Positions 45,507-56,506 of a DNA stretch of 64,000 nt are shown in pieces. Position numbers and translations under genes: made by a program. Under the pieces are notes generated by a model. It was not told where the DNA came from. It made no database searches and was given only the letters and a program-made list of their open reading frames with translations. This stretch comes from Brachypterus glaber (lineage: Eukaryota; Arthropoda; Insecta; Coleoptera; Kateretidae): contig OY294052.1 in NCBI GenBank assembly GCA_958510825.1, positions 2,439,816 to 2,503,815 of the forward strand, in the 5' to 3' direction. The number at the start of each line of letters is the position of its first letter. The first letter of the stretch is position 1.

Positions 45507-46380
45507 AGCTAGGATATTTATCATGTAAATTAAATCGGCATCACGATGTTTCTATCTCGGGCTTTAATCGTTGCGTGTTGTGTTACGAAGAAGACTATTA
45601 TCTAGGGTCAGCTTATTACTCCTAGCTACCGGCTACAATAAGGTGTTATATGAAAATGCCACATTTTACCAAAGCTTAAAATCCATTGTTTAAATGGTCA
45701 GTAGTAAATTGGATTAGACAAAAAGAAAAGTTCTACAGAGGGAGACAAAAGTATAATTATTATGTTTTAAAATATAATAATGCATATTCCAGGTAAAAAT
45801 AACATTTTAAACTTTAAAGACCTCTGACTTTCGGGTTTAGACCGTGTCAATATTGATTGATTTTTCGAGATACGAGGTTTCGAAATTTGGAAGTCGATAT
45901 GTTGTTTGAGTCACAAGCAGACTATATTGATGTTTTCCGGCCACGAAATTTTTACATATGTATATTATATCAATAGTTTTGCTCACATTACGGTACACCT
46001 TGAGCTTATACGTTTTAGTTTACATAGGTATAGGTATCTAACTTCCGACCTTCTCCTTATTCACTAGCAGGCCATTAATCGGCTGCAACCCTAATCTAGG
46101 ACATTACTTGTACATCAATTAGGCCGAACCGGGCGACCCCAATCTATTTACATTTGCGGTTTCTTTGACAGAGCATCGCCCGTCAGGAGTGCTTTAACTA
46201 GTTAATTGTCTGTTGACCGGTAATATCCATTATGTACACAGCACCCTTGTTTAGTTTGCCAATCAATCGAAGCCGGAAGGAGTTTGATAATTAACACGGT
46301 CACATTTGCTATTCAATTTTATTGGGTGCTGCCTTGTTTTGATAAGATGTCCGAAAGCCTAATAGTTACTTGATTATCAG
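45507..46380. other. unique, compositionally complex stretch
   Basis: No gene recognised. 46110-46345 is much less AT-rich than its surroundings and shows no repeat similarity within the window, so it is a candidate conserved noncoding element. Confidence 0.4.
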
Positions 46381-46450
46381 GATATTGAGTGGTCTAGTGG
46401 GTAAGGCGTGAATACAAATCACAAGAGTGTGAGCTTGATTCCCAGCAGAT
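46381..46450 (+). repeat. tRNA-derived sequence (SINE head or tRNA relic)
   Basis: AGTGGTCTAGTGGGTAAGGC contains a good A box (TGGTCTAGTGG). GTGAGCTTGATTCCCAGC about 35 bases on is a near B box. No matching acceptor stem is present, so it is not an intact tRNA gene. It runs into an A/T tract. Confidence 0.5.
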
Positions 46451-46835
46451 ATACTATAAAAAAATACTGCTGCCATTAAAATAATATTTTCCCCATATAG
46501 GCGTAGTTTCATTAAAAGCAAAAAAAAAAAGTTTAATTTTTTTTTTTCAAAAAAGTTTCTTTTTTTCGTAAAACGCAAAATAAATTAAATTAAATATGTT
46601 TTTGAAAAAAATTGTTTTTACCCCATTTTACCCCCTTACCCCAACCCCCAGCCTAGCCTTAAGATAATCAACCTGTGGTCCAAATTACAATAAGTTTAAT
46701 TGAAAACAGTTTTAGGGATTTTGTTTTGTTAATTTCAATATTAGAAATTTCTAAAAATACTGGTTTCTGTATTCAACAATATCTAAGAATCAAACCAAAA
46801 CTACAAAAACGTAATTATGAAAACCAAATAGATAA
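46451..46835. other. low-complexity DNA and old repeat fragment
   Basis: A/T homopolymer tracts to about 46640, CCCC-rich DNA, then AACCAAAACTACAAAAACGT (46795), which is the family of 10137-10376. Confidence 0.5.
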
Positions 46836-47131
46836 TAGTTATTTATGGTACTAGTGGGTAAAGTAAGATATTGCCCATGAGAAAATTAACAATATCGGTT
46901 TACCCATGAGTGCCATACAAGGTTTTATCCAATAAATAGCTTAGGAATTCATATTTTTATTAAAAATTTTAATGACATTTACAAGAAAATAATTTGACAA
47001 GTGACAGTTGAGTGGGTAAAATAAATAGTTATCCACTCAATAAAGTAAAAGCCACGCGGGGGTTATTATTGAGTTTATCTATTTAAAATAAAGCTGGCAA
47101 TTGTCTTATTATCTGTATGTATTGGATAAAA
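46836..47131 (+). repeat. dispersed ~300-bp repeat, copy 2
   Basis: Matches 15538-15880 with a ~45-base deletion near its start. Begins TAGTTATTTATGGTACTAGT and ends TATTGGATAAA. Confidence 0.8.
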
Positions 47132-47557
47132 GATTTTAAACACTGCATTGCAATGCATCTAGGAGAATGGGACCTCCTTGAGGTCGCCTTCATTTACTAA
47201 TTTTCACGGTATACCTGTTTACTGAATACGTCGTTTGTTCGACCTGAATGTTTGACATTTCACATTAAGATCTTGTTCGATCATTCGAAGCACAAGAAGT
47301 TCGACATGCACGTTAAAACAAGGAACGCTATTTACCCTTCTCTAGTTCACTGTTTTATACTATCTTGTTGTATGCAAAATGTGTGCCTGTGAACGAGGTA
47401 GAGTACTGTTTAAGCAGCAGAATACATGTTTGATGTAAATTAAACTAGGGAAATGCTAATGCTGACTATTTGAACAGAATTCGCAATGCAAGTGAAACAA
47501 AATTAACAGTCCGAGGTGCCAGAACCCCGCCACGAAAAAATGCTCCTGCTCCATATA
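47132..47557. other. gene-less, complex stretch
   Basis: Less AT-rich, no repeat similarity in the window. No splice-bounded open frame is convincing. Confidence 0.35.
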
Positions 47558-48142
47558 CACTCCCGGACATTAAATTCCGGACACCTAAAAAATTGCCTTT
47601 TTTTAAATTTAAATATTTCGAAAACTAATTAATGGATTTGACTGATTCTTTTTTTGTTTAAAAGCTTGAACATTCTCTACTTTTGTTTGTATTAAGAATG
47701 ATTAAAAAAAGTATTTTTGTATTAACGGCAACAAAAAATGTACAACTATGTTTTTTGCCCCATCTTCTAGGACTTGCATGGTACGCCACTGCAACTGTTT
47801 ATCAAATTTTTAAGGTCTCTCTTATTGCCGCAGTTTTAATGAATATTTTCCATTTTATTTTTTTATATTTTTACTTCTGGTTTAGGAGATACCAGGATTT
47901 TTCTGAAAGTTGTCATTTTTTCAGTTCAAAGTCCTAGAAGAAATTAAGAAATATAGTTGTACATTATTGCTGTTAATACGAAAAAAAAAATAATAATCAT
48001 TCTTAATACAGACAAAAGTAGAGAATGTTTAAACTTTAAAACAAAAAAAAAGAATCAGTGAAATGCATTAATTAGTTTTCGAAATATTTGAATTTAAAAA
48101 ATGGCAATTTTTTAGGTGTCCGGAAGTTAATGTTCGGGAGTG
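47558..48142. mobile_element. TA|CACTCCCGGACATTA element, 585 bp
   Basis: CACTCCCGGACAT and ATGTTCGGGAGTG ends flanked by TA. Arms of about 250 bp share CGGACACCTAAAAAATTGCC and GAACATTCTCTACTTTTGT in mirror order. It is a Tc1/mariner-type ending with very long inverted repeats and no transposase; the 84-codon open frame inside is palindrome-derived. Confidence 0.85.
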
Positions 48143-49007
48143 TACATGCCTAAGAAATAAAATAAAAAGCTACACATTCACTATTACGTGACTTATGCTA
48201 CAAATGCTTCTTGCAACTCTTGTTTTTTGATTTAGGATTGTGAATTACCTCAAAATACAAACTTCTGCGGTAAAAAGTAAGCACCTTAGAGTTCTGGTTT
48301 AATATAATTGGCATTCAACACGCGTGCACCGTACGCCGTGTGGTCGAAATTAATTAAATCGCAACAAAATGTTTAATTAATCCAACTAAAACTAGAATGA
48401 GGTCACATGCGGTACAATAGTTGAGAATACACGTACAGGATAAGGAACATACATAACATGAAGTTTATTCAGCAATAACGAAATTTCTAATTCGCAAATG
48501 AGACAATGTTTATTTGCGCTGGAAAACCGCACGCTTATTATACTATTTGCTCGGCGCGCCGACAAAAAATAGTCACTTCATCCCGAAACGTTAAACTGCA
48601 GTTGTGAAACTGTTTATATGGAAACAGATAATAATTGCAATTTAGTTATGAAACTTTATCATATTAATGTGTACAAGTGGAAACTTGCCTCATATAATAA
48701 ATAATAACCAAAATGAAAATATTAACATAGAATTTATCATATTAGTGAGAGGCTTACTAAATGTTTATTGTTAAAAGAATTATAAAGCCGTTAGAAATAA
48801 TAATGTTGTGAGTTTGTTAGTTAGTCATACTACTCTTAGCCTTCATTTTTTGGCGGTGGAATCAAATATAATTGTGTACTTTAAGAATAAGTTTAATTAA
48901 AAGCATTGTCATATAAATATAATGCCTTATTAAACGAGAAAAAATTAAAATGTAAAATAAATCTATTGAAATTTTATTCGTCGTTAAAGAAGTTCTATAA
49001 CTATAAC
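48143..49007. other. gene-less stretch
   Basis: AT-rich. TCGGCGCGCCGA near 48551 is a perfect 12-bp palindrome. No gene. Confidence 0.4.
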
Positions 49008-49390
49008 GAATTTAGTGCGTCCTGCGCTATAAATTATAAGATATTTGGTAATAGTGGCAAATTATAGTAATTTAAGCTATATATTATAAGGGACACGAAA
49101 ACTAATAATGTTACAAATAAATTGGAAATGATTATATTTATTACAGACACTATTATAAATTTACAGAAATTTTATTATATTATACAAATTATTAGCACGG
49201 AACATTAATTAAATATATTTAGGCTATAAATAATATACTATTTATTATATTTTATTATTCACTAAACAATTAAAGTATTTCATATAATTATTTTACACTG
49301 AATGCCATAATGGTAACAGAAAGCTTTATATTTATATAATAAGCGATTATAGTTTGCTTGGTATATGTCTTATAGCGCTATTAGCTTGTC
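49008..49390. mobile_element. CACGGAAA-family element, old degenerate copy
   Basis: Shares the whole interior of 35710-36134 (CTGCGCTATAAATTATAAGA, CACTAAACAATTAAAGTATT, TTATAGCGCT) but has lost both CACGGAAA ends and differs at many positions. It ends about 100 bases before the mib1 exon. Confidence 0.8.
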
Positions 49391-49486
49391 CAAAAATGAC
49401 AAATATGCCATTTATAAAACAAATTTAATAAACTCCTTTTTTTATTGTATGAAATAAATTTTATTCAAGATTTTTTTTATTTGCAG

Positions 49487-49638
49487 GATTTAGAAGGGGA
49501 TACTCCTTTACATGACGCTATATCAAAGAAGAGGGATGATATGCTAACACTCCTGCTGGATCACATCGCCGATATAACACTGACCAACAACAACGGATTT
49601 AACGCTTTGCATCATGCTGCTCTTCGAGGAAATCCAAG
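49487..49638 (+). CDS. mib1: mind bomb 1 internal exon (ankyrin repeats)
   Basis: A 152-bp internal exon. A T-rich tract and TTTGCAG precede it and GTAAGT follows. It encodes [32 protein letters not shown] and [17 protein letters not shown], i.e. one ankyrin repeat and the start of the next, with typical TPLH and A-x-x-x-x-H-x-x-A-L-x-G motifs. The block matches the middle ankyrin array of Mind bomb 1, the RING E3 ligase that ubiquitinates Delta and Jagged/Serrate in signal-sending cells and drives Notch-ligand endocytosis. It starts in phase 0 and ends after two bases of a codon (AG), which a next-exon C or T would turn into the Ser usual after GNP. The Gly normal in the (G)AD turn is Ile here (HIAD). 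Neighbouring exons were not found. Confidence 0.87.
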
Positions 49639-49663
49639 GTAAGTGGTTATTTATTTATTCAAA

Positions 49664-50394
49664 GTAAACCTATCACGCCTTAAATATTGTTGTGTGCTGA
49701 AACCGAATTTTCAATTTAACGCGTTGTTTTCGAGTAAATCCCGGTTTTTATTAGAGATGGGTTATACGAGCCCAAAAGAGTAAACCTTTTCGGATTCATC
49801 TGAGGACAAATTGAAATCATGGGCTAGGGTGTGGGGATTATGTAAATGACATTTTTTTGAAAATCGGTTACGATTTCAGGTGGCACCGAGCAAAATAGTG
49901 GGAGCGCGCCCGGGCGCCTTGATTTTAATTATATGTTTTTCGTTTCGCTTATAACATAGGCATTTTTTAGGAGGGATTCATTAACTTTTTGTCCTTACCT
50001 AAGCTTTAGAGTTCTACAGTTATAATTCAAAGCTCAAAATCCAGTTTAGGACTAAGGGGGGGCGGCCAGGGTCGGTAAAAACTCGAAAAGCAGGCTATCG
50101 CCCCGTAGTCTAGTACTGGATTTTGAGAATTGCAATATAACTGCAGAACTCCAAATCTTAGGAAAAGATTTAAAGTTAATGAATCCCTCCTAAAAAATGC
50201 CCAAGTGTTAAGTAATAACGCATATAATTAAAACCAAGGCGCCCGGGTGCCCCCACTATTTTGCTCGGTGCCCCCTGATCGTAACCGATTTTCAAAAAAA
50301 TGGCATTTACCTTATCCACACACCCTAACCCACGACTTAAATTTATCCTTAAATGGATCCGAAAAAGTTTACGTTTTTGGGCTCGTATAACCCA
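49664..50394. mobile_element. foldback element next to the mib1 splice donor
   Basis: TGGGTTATACGAGCCC at 49758 is mirrored by GGGCTCGTATAACCCA ending at 50394. Arms of ~260 bp share AAAATCGGTTACGAT, GCACCGAGCAAAATAGTGGG and CGCCCGGGCGCCTTG. The centre carries GG(A/C)GGGATTCATTAACTTT on both sides. 49664-49757 has the interior of the 5452-5668 MITE family joined to it, so this looks chimeric. It starts only 25 bases after the exon. Confidence 0.75.
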
Positions 50395-52447
50395 ATTCAA
50401 TTGTTGACAGTTACAATTGTAACTAAGTAAAAACTTAATGATGATGTCGACGGTATAAATTTTGTTTTGATAGCATTAAATGTAAAACAAGTGATAGGCG
50501 AATCACCCGGTATAAACAAAAAAGCCATAAAATAATGCAAAAACAAGAAGCAATCGGAATGTAATCCTCCACGATGACATTCCGATCCTCAATGGTGCGA
50601 AACTAATCCTTAAACAGTGCCGATCGTCGTCGAGATTAGATGTCCAATCCATGGGACGTCATAATGACGTAAATGGAGCGGACAGAGGTCACTTCTATCA
50701 GCCTCTAATATGTTACTCTCAAGAAAATCTTGCTACTTGAATTTCATGAGCTTTTTGTTAGACTCTTGGACTCGAGAAATGACCCTATTTTGTACACAAT
50801 GGATACAGTTACATATTTACTATCGTTTTCAAGTATTTTATCAACAATTTGTTAGGTTAAGTGTTAAAATAAACATGTATGTCTACCAGAGGCTGTCTGA
50901 TCGGTTTATATTAGAAAATAGAGTTTATTTTGCAAGATTAGGTATAAGAGAAAATTTAACTTACACAAAATAAGACTATTCCCAAAAGATTTAATGGCAG
51001 AAAGAATAAAAACTTGGTATAAGTTTCAACTTTTATTGTATCTTTTAACACTTATTTATTTTCAAAATCTATTTTGATGTTAAAAGGTAAGCAAACAAGC
51101 TTAGCATAAATCTTTTTTCTTATAGGTTAGATTTTATTTTGAAAACATTCTCAGTCGCAAAATATCTACAATCTTTTACAGAGACAAACAATATCCTGAA
51201 TTTTGTAAGTCTGTTACAATTAGAAAATATTTGATCCTAATTTTTTACTTTTCTCTGTATTATTACTAATCAAAATTTTAGTATTATTTACCAACTGTTA
51301 TTTTACTGTAACCTACTTTAAACTAGATCGATAAGAAAAATTAATAGCTTCATGTATACCATACTATAACTGTGATATACTTTACCAAATGTTACAGTAA
51401 TTTTTACTACAACATGCTAGTATTAATAAACACATGTTGCTTGAAATTGCAAATATACCAGCACGTTGTCTTGTGTTAATATGACAAGATATTGTATACA
51501 ATACCAAATATCGCGATATAAATAAAAAATATGTATTCACAAATAACATTCAGTATTAAAACCTCAATGACATTTTTTCTAGTGAAATATTTTATTCAAT
51601 TGTGCAGTAAGAATAACCTGGATGATTTTTTTTGTCTCAAAATTAATGGACCCAAGTTTAACGAATGCTAAATATGTTGTTTTCACACAAAGTGAGTAAA
51701 TAATTTTTTTATGATTCAAAATGTAGTTTTTTAGTAATTAGTGATTTTCTTGGAAGAATCTTTAAATAGTCTGCGTAACATTAAAAATTCTGATGTCACA
51801 CATCTCAAGAATTCTTTAGGTAGGTAATTTGAAAACCTAATAGTTTTAAAAATTCTTCATCGCACCGAAATATATCAATATTACAATATGCAGTTACAAG
51901 AAGAGAGGATTTGTGGAGTCTCGTATGATTTGCCTGCCACGCTGGATCCTGCCTCATCCTTTAGGATCGCTCCGACTCTGATGTGTACGGAAACGGATGT
52001 TAGCGGGTGCCGTCGGCGCCAATTTCCGCCAAAGCAACACGTCTAAGGATGGATGATTGAAATTTGCCCTGACTTATGTCATCACCGCACGAACTTAATA
52101 AACAAGGATATTTGTCACGTAATATTACGCATCGAGGTCGCGAACTTTGATTTCAGTGTACGGATAGTGCTTGTTTTTTTTATAAGGCGAAACCGAAAAA
52201 ATTGTACTGAAATATATTGATATAAATATGAAAAAAAAAAGTTTCGTTGTGGAAAGTATAAAATATAATTTTATTATATTTATCTGTTTGTTTTTAATAC
52301 ACTGAGAATTCGTTCCGCAGTAATTACTACGATAATTGTAATATTTTCTAATAATATATGTAATATTTTTTAGCGAGAATCACGACGAGTTGTTGAACAA
52401 GCGGGGTCCAGGTACCGATAAGAAACGGGTTCCTGAGACACATTGAC
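50395..52447. other. intronic stretch with GC-richer islands
   Basis: 50570-50700 (inverted CGGAATGT/ACATTCCG and ATGACGTAA) and 51890-52150 are clearly less AT-rich and not repeated in the window; they are candidate enhancers or unrecognised exons. The rest is AT-rich. No second mib1 exon was recognised. Confidence 0.4.
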
Positions 52448-53397
52448 AATCTCAGACCGATCTAGTTGCTCCCAGGTATATCTTTAATAGATCATACCAA
52501 GCTTATGCTTCCACTAAAGAAGAAACTGACAGCGTACCTGATATTGTCATGTACACTGATGGTTCAAAGACAACTGAAGGATCAGGTGCAGGAGTTTTCT
52601 GCCCTGATCTAGAGTTAGAAATAAGCATTTCCCTTGGCAAGCATGCCTCGGTCTTTCAGGTAGAGGTCATAGGCATAACAAATGCTGCGAGAACTATTTC
52701 TGAAAGGGAAATCAGTAATAGAAGAATAACTATTCTTACGGATAGCAAAGCTTCCATACTAGCAATCAAGTCTTTCAAAATTACTTCAAAGCTAGTTTTG
52801 GAATGTCACCAATCCCTGGAGGAAGTGGCAGTTTCTAATACTGTTACACTCTCATGGGTAAAGGGGCATAATGGCAATGTAGGCAATGAAGAAGCTGATA
52901 GATTGGCACGAGCAGGCTCAGGCTCTGTACCTATTGGTCCAGAGCCCATAATCCCTGTATCTGTCGCTTTTAAAACAGCTCTCATTAATCAAGAAACCCA
53001 CATAAAACACACCCGTAATTGGATTACGAGAAACGACTGTAAACATGCAAGAGCAGCCCTTCCCACTCCGTGTGAAAAGACAGCACGCTTTTGTATGCAA
53101 CTAAAAAGGGATAACCTAAGACAGTTTGCAAGCATCGTAACAGGTCACTGCAAACTAAATAAGCATCTTAACATCATGGGGAAGCCAGTCGACCCCATCT
53201 GTAGAGGATGCTACATGGAAGAGAAAACAATGGAACATGTGTTATGTCACTGTCCAGCGTTAGCCTTAATAAGAGGGTCCATGCTAGACGAGTACTGGCT
53301 CGACATGGCCGGTATAAGCAGCATCACTCCCAGACATCTTCTTAGATATATTCAAAGAATTCTTTATCAAGAGTCTCCACTTTCGACGACGTCCTAA
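52448..53397 (+). pseudogene. non-LTR retrotransposon RNase H domain and C terminus
   Basis: Open from after a TGA near 52445 to a TAA at 53395. RNase H motifs appear in order: YTDGSK (first Asp), FQVEVIGI (Glu), LTDSKAS (second Asp) and LSWVKGHNGNVGNEEADRLA (His and last Asp). All catalytic residues are present. The C-terminal zinc knuckle is CRGCYMEEKTMEHVLCHC, then LRYIQRILYQES. This order is that of I-superfamily non-LTR pol proteins. Endonuclease and RT are missing, so it is a 5'-truncated copy. No frameshift or stop interrupts the remaining ~316 codons, implying a fairly recent insertion. 53586-53621, in the presumed 3' region, forms a TTTTCAGTTTCCATC hairpin. Confidence 0.85.
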
Positions 53398-54178
53398 TTT
53401 TTTAAATTACACACTTACCTTTTTCTCGAAACCGAGAAAAGACAAGACGAGAAATCTCAATTTCTCGATTGCCGTGAAACACCAGTATAGTCTAGTATTT
53501 ACGTATTGAATATATTTTATAAACATATGATTACTAATAATAATTCTGAATTTTCCGTGAAATGTTCTGGATAGGCCTGGCGGAATTTTCAGTTTCCATC
53601 TATGATGGAAACCAGTGAAAATATGCAAATACAATCCCTTAGCAAAAGTATCACGTTACCAAAGGCTGTCGAATTTTCTCTTTTGCGCTTCTCATAACCA
53701 GATGATCTAACCGAGAAGCACGCATTGTTTTGGGGTTGCAAAAATATTTATTTTTTCTACGTTTTGTGTTTAAAGTAGAGTATAACAAGCTTATTACACA
53801 GCTAAACAAATAACGATAAGATACCGGATAGAATATACAGACGTAGATGGATATTTATTTTTTCGTCAATTATTTATTTATTTACTTTAATTTCTATTGA
53901 TTTAGTTTTATTACTTTTATAGAGACTCTTTGTTGAAGAGCCTCAAAAATTAAGTTTGTGCTAGAAAAATTTCACAGCACTTTTTCAAAACACATAAAAT
54001 GTATTTATGCTGGATTTATAATTAATTAAGGGGATTAGATGAAAAGTGGTACAAGTGCACTTGTACTACTTATTCTCTGTCGATGAAACAGGTTTTGTTT
54101 AGTTAAGTAATTCTTATAAATTAGCGGTTATAGTATATTCAACTTCAAGATGAAGTAGAAATAAATAAAAGAATCGCG
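53398..54178. other. non-LTR 3' region and gene-less stretch
   Basis: The first ~250 bases are probably 3' untranslated DNA of the element ending at 53397. No poly(A) or microsatellite tail is clear, so the end is undefined. The rest is AT-rich. Confidence 0.4.
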
Positions 54179-54198
54179 CACGTGGCAGCTGGCACGTG
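54179..54198. promoter_or_regulatory. E-box triplet CACGTG-CAGCTG-CACGTG
   Basis: Three E-boxes abut with single-base spacers: CACGTG (54179), CAGCTG (54186) and CACGTG (54193). CACGTG is the core for Myc/Max, USF and Clock-type bHLH dimers; CAGCTG suits other bHLH proteins. The 20-base block is almost a palindrome and lies in AT-rich DNA. Confidence 0.4.
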
Positions 54199-55176
54199 GT
54201 TTCATTGGTTAAACACTCAAATGTTGCGAGAGTAGGGATGTAGAAAATTAAACAGGTCAGTACGTGAGCACTGGCGATGAAGCGTGCAATGCATTGCAAT
54301 GGACCGTTGTATAGAAATATTTTGTTTTGAGTCCTACCTTGTCACTAAATCCGTTTGTAGTCGTCGGAAAATTGTAGCATATAGAGATAATAATATTATT
54401 TCTTAGTAAATTAGCATTTCAACCCACTGTGCAATACAAAGTTATAAATAATGTACGGGTTTATGTATAAAATACGCTATAGAATTCTTTGCAAACGCGC
54501 CATACCTCATCTGCCGTTATGATTTTCCATTTTCATTTAGTCCGGCTATCATATTTCTTCTGAATGATGGTTTTCGCATGTTCGCTGCAGATTTTAATTA
54601 ACTTTAACGGCATTATTTGTTGGTAATGCGACGAAATAATAAAATATACCCCACTCTGCATTCATTGTCATTGATATTTACACTATCTGATATTTTATAA
54701 TAATATAAATGAAATACAGGTCCGGCAAGTCTGGACTTTTCATCGACAATGTGTGTGTAAAACAAATATGGACGATACAGGGTTATTATTTTAAATGTTA
54801 CAGTGCCTCTAGCTTTTCAACAGCGTAAGACATGGAACATGTATATTGTTTGATATAAACTATTTTTTACGTAAATTTCATATTTTTAAATTTTAAAATA
54901 TTACTGGTCTTTCCGACCAGCCTAATACCACTAAGATTTTCGTGCATGCATGTAATCCTGTTGTATTAGTTTGGAATTTCCCTCTGGTTAGCCATGAAAT
55001 CCAGTAATTACCAATAATTTAAATGTGTACTGATGCCACAAAAGGCCTTTGATATAGAGATATTTATAGGAATGTTCCTCCAAACCCTGCTCTCAAATAT
55101 AACCAACAATTAATAAATAGTTTTTAAAATATTACATTTCAAAAATTAATCTATACTGGAAATTCAATAAAACCTG
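54199..55176. other. gene-less stretch
   Basis: AT-rich intron-like DNA. TGGTCTTTCCGACCA near 54905 is a small palindrome. Confidence 0.4.
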
Positions 55177-55289
55177 CAGTGACTCAGTTGCGAATGTGTG
55201 GTGAAAGGCGAAGATCATACCAGTTCGTGTGCAACTCGCGTAATTTCGTCGAAGCTTCGCAAAAGCGGACCCCCTATACGAAAGCACCA
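55177..55289 (+). other. candidate unassigned exon
   Basis: AAACCTGCAG precedes and GTAAGTATTG follows a 113-bp block that is much less AT-rich than its flanks. One frame is open throughout (TQLRMCGERRRSYQFVCNSR and NFVEASQKRTPYTKAP); the other two contain stops. The peptide is not recognised and does not resemble Mind bomb 1. Could be an exon of another transcript, an alternative exon or chance. Confidence 0.25.
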
Positions 55290-55329
55290 GTAAGTATTGT
55301 AAGTTTACTACTTTTTTTAACTACCATGA

Positions 55330-55590
55330 TTGGGAGGATTGGTGTAGTGGTCTACCGCGTCTGTATATGACAAGTCTACTAGCCAACTAGCGTGAGTTCG
55401 ATTCTCACTGGCGTCGTTTTCCTTTTTCAGTTAATTAATAATTGAAATTTGGCGATAAGTGAAGCGGGCACCCTCTAGAAACTGGTTCGAAAGTCAGTAT
55501 AAGCCGGTGGTTCTCTCTACTACTAGCCCACACAAGTCCTGGACTTAGGGGATGCTTATTTAAGTAGAATGATACGAGGTTAAACAAACA
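55330..55590 (+). repeat. tRNA-derived SINE-like element
   Basis: GATTGGTGTAGTGGTCTACC carries an A box (TGGTGTAGTGG) and GTGAGTTCGATTCTCAC a perfect B box with its T-stem. The 7-bp acceptor stem is not formed, so it is not a working tRNA. The following ~170 bases, including GTCCTGGACTTAGGGG, would be the SINE body. Confidence 0.5.
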
Positions 55591-56289
55591 AGAATATTTA
55601 CACTCTTGTATGTGTGATAAATACGTACCAGTTTGAGTGTAAAATTTTACATTTATCTTTTATTGTGTGGCTCTAAAAAATAGCGAATAAACTGTAACCG
55701 TCAAATCAAGACCCTTTTTGAACTTAATACACCAACTGTTGTGCCATATCCTAAGGACTTATCCTGCATCAGATAGTAACTCCAGGAGAACGGACTTGTG
55801 ATTTTAACCGGATCCAAGGAGAAGGGTCAAAGGACAATCTTGCCGGGGGCCCAGGTTGCCATCCAGGCCCAGGACCCCAACCAGAGAGCCGATAACAAGG
55901 AATTGACATTTTGTAATTGATGTCTGTGGTCGCTGTCTTTCACCGATCGTACCCTTGTTCTAGAATTTAACACTGTAGAAGACAATTAATAGGCACCAAG
56001 TTTTGGAATATCTAGAAGACAATTAATAGTCAGTGAGGGGTCATACTTTAAATACGTAACGCAAAAGTCCTGATAAATACATTAAATCTGTTTATTTTTT
56101 TTGTTTAAAATAATAATAGTTTATCTTTTTATTAAAGTCACTATTATTATTTCACACTCCAAGCATAAACACTAACATAACCTCAAAAATCAAATGTTTA
56201 TCAGTGACGTTTTAATTAACTTCCAGTTCCTAAAAATTCTAGATAATTTCATTAATAATAATAATAATTTATTAATATTATATAAGAAT
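55591..56289. other. gene-less stretch with a GC-rich island
   Basis: 55755-55915 is GC-rich with GGGGGCCCAGG / CCAGGCCCAGG blocks; two frames are open but neither is recognisable. TAGAAGACAATTAATAG occurs twice (55976, 56013). 56240-56275 is ATT-rich. Confidence 0.4.
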
Positions 56290-56402
56290 TTTACTGGTTG
56301 TTTAGATCTTTAGACAATGTTAGATACAGAAAACAGAATTTCTAATAATTTTCATTTATTTTTGTTACCAACATATGAAAAAAAAATCTTCACCATCAAT
56401 TA
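56290..56402 (+). repeat. old dispersed repeat (family of 10137)
   Basis: TTTCTAATAATTTTCATTTA and TTTTTGTTACCAACATATGA match 10190-10245. Confidence 0.5.
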
Positions 56403-56506
56403 TGACGCTCCGTTAGTACGAATGTGTAAGAGCTCGCTGCTACGCAGCTCGGGATTTAATACTCTCGGCTATAAAAAATGTCTTCTCTACCTTGGTATAT
56501 AATTAC

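Noticed and set aside
47683..47937. 84-codon + frame
   Set aside because: It lies wholly inside the inverted-repeat element at 47558-48142 and is explained by the palindrome.
52376..52445. Possible exon after TTTTTTAG near 52373
   Set aside because: The peptide does not match Mind bomb 1, and the DNA runs into a retrotransposon fragment.
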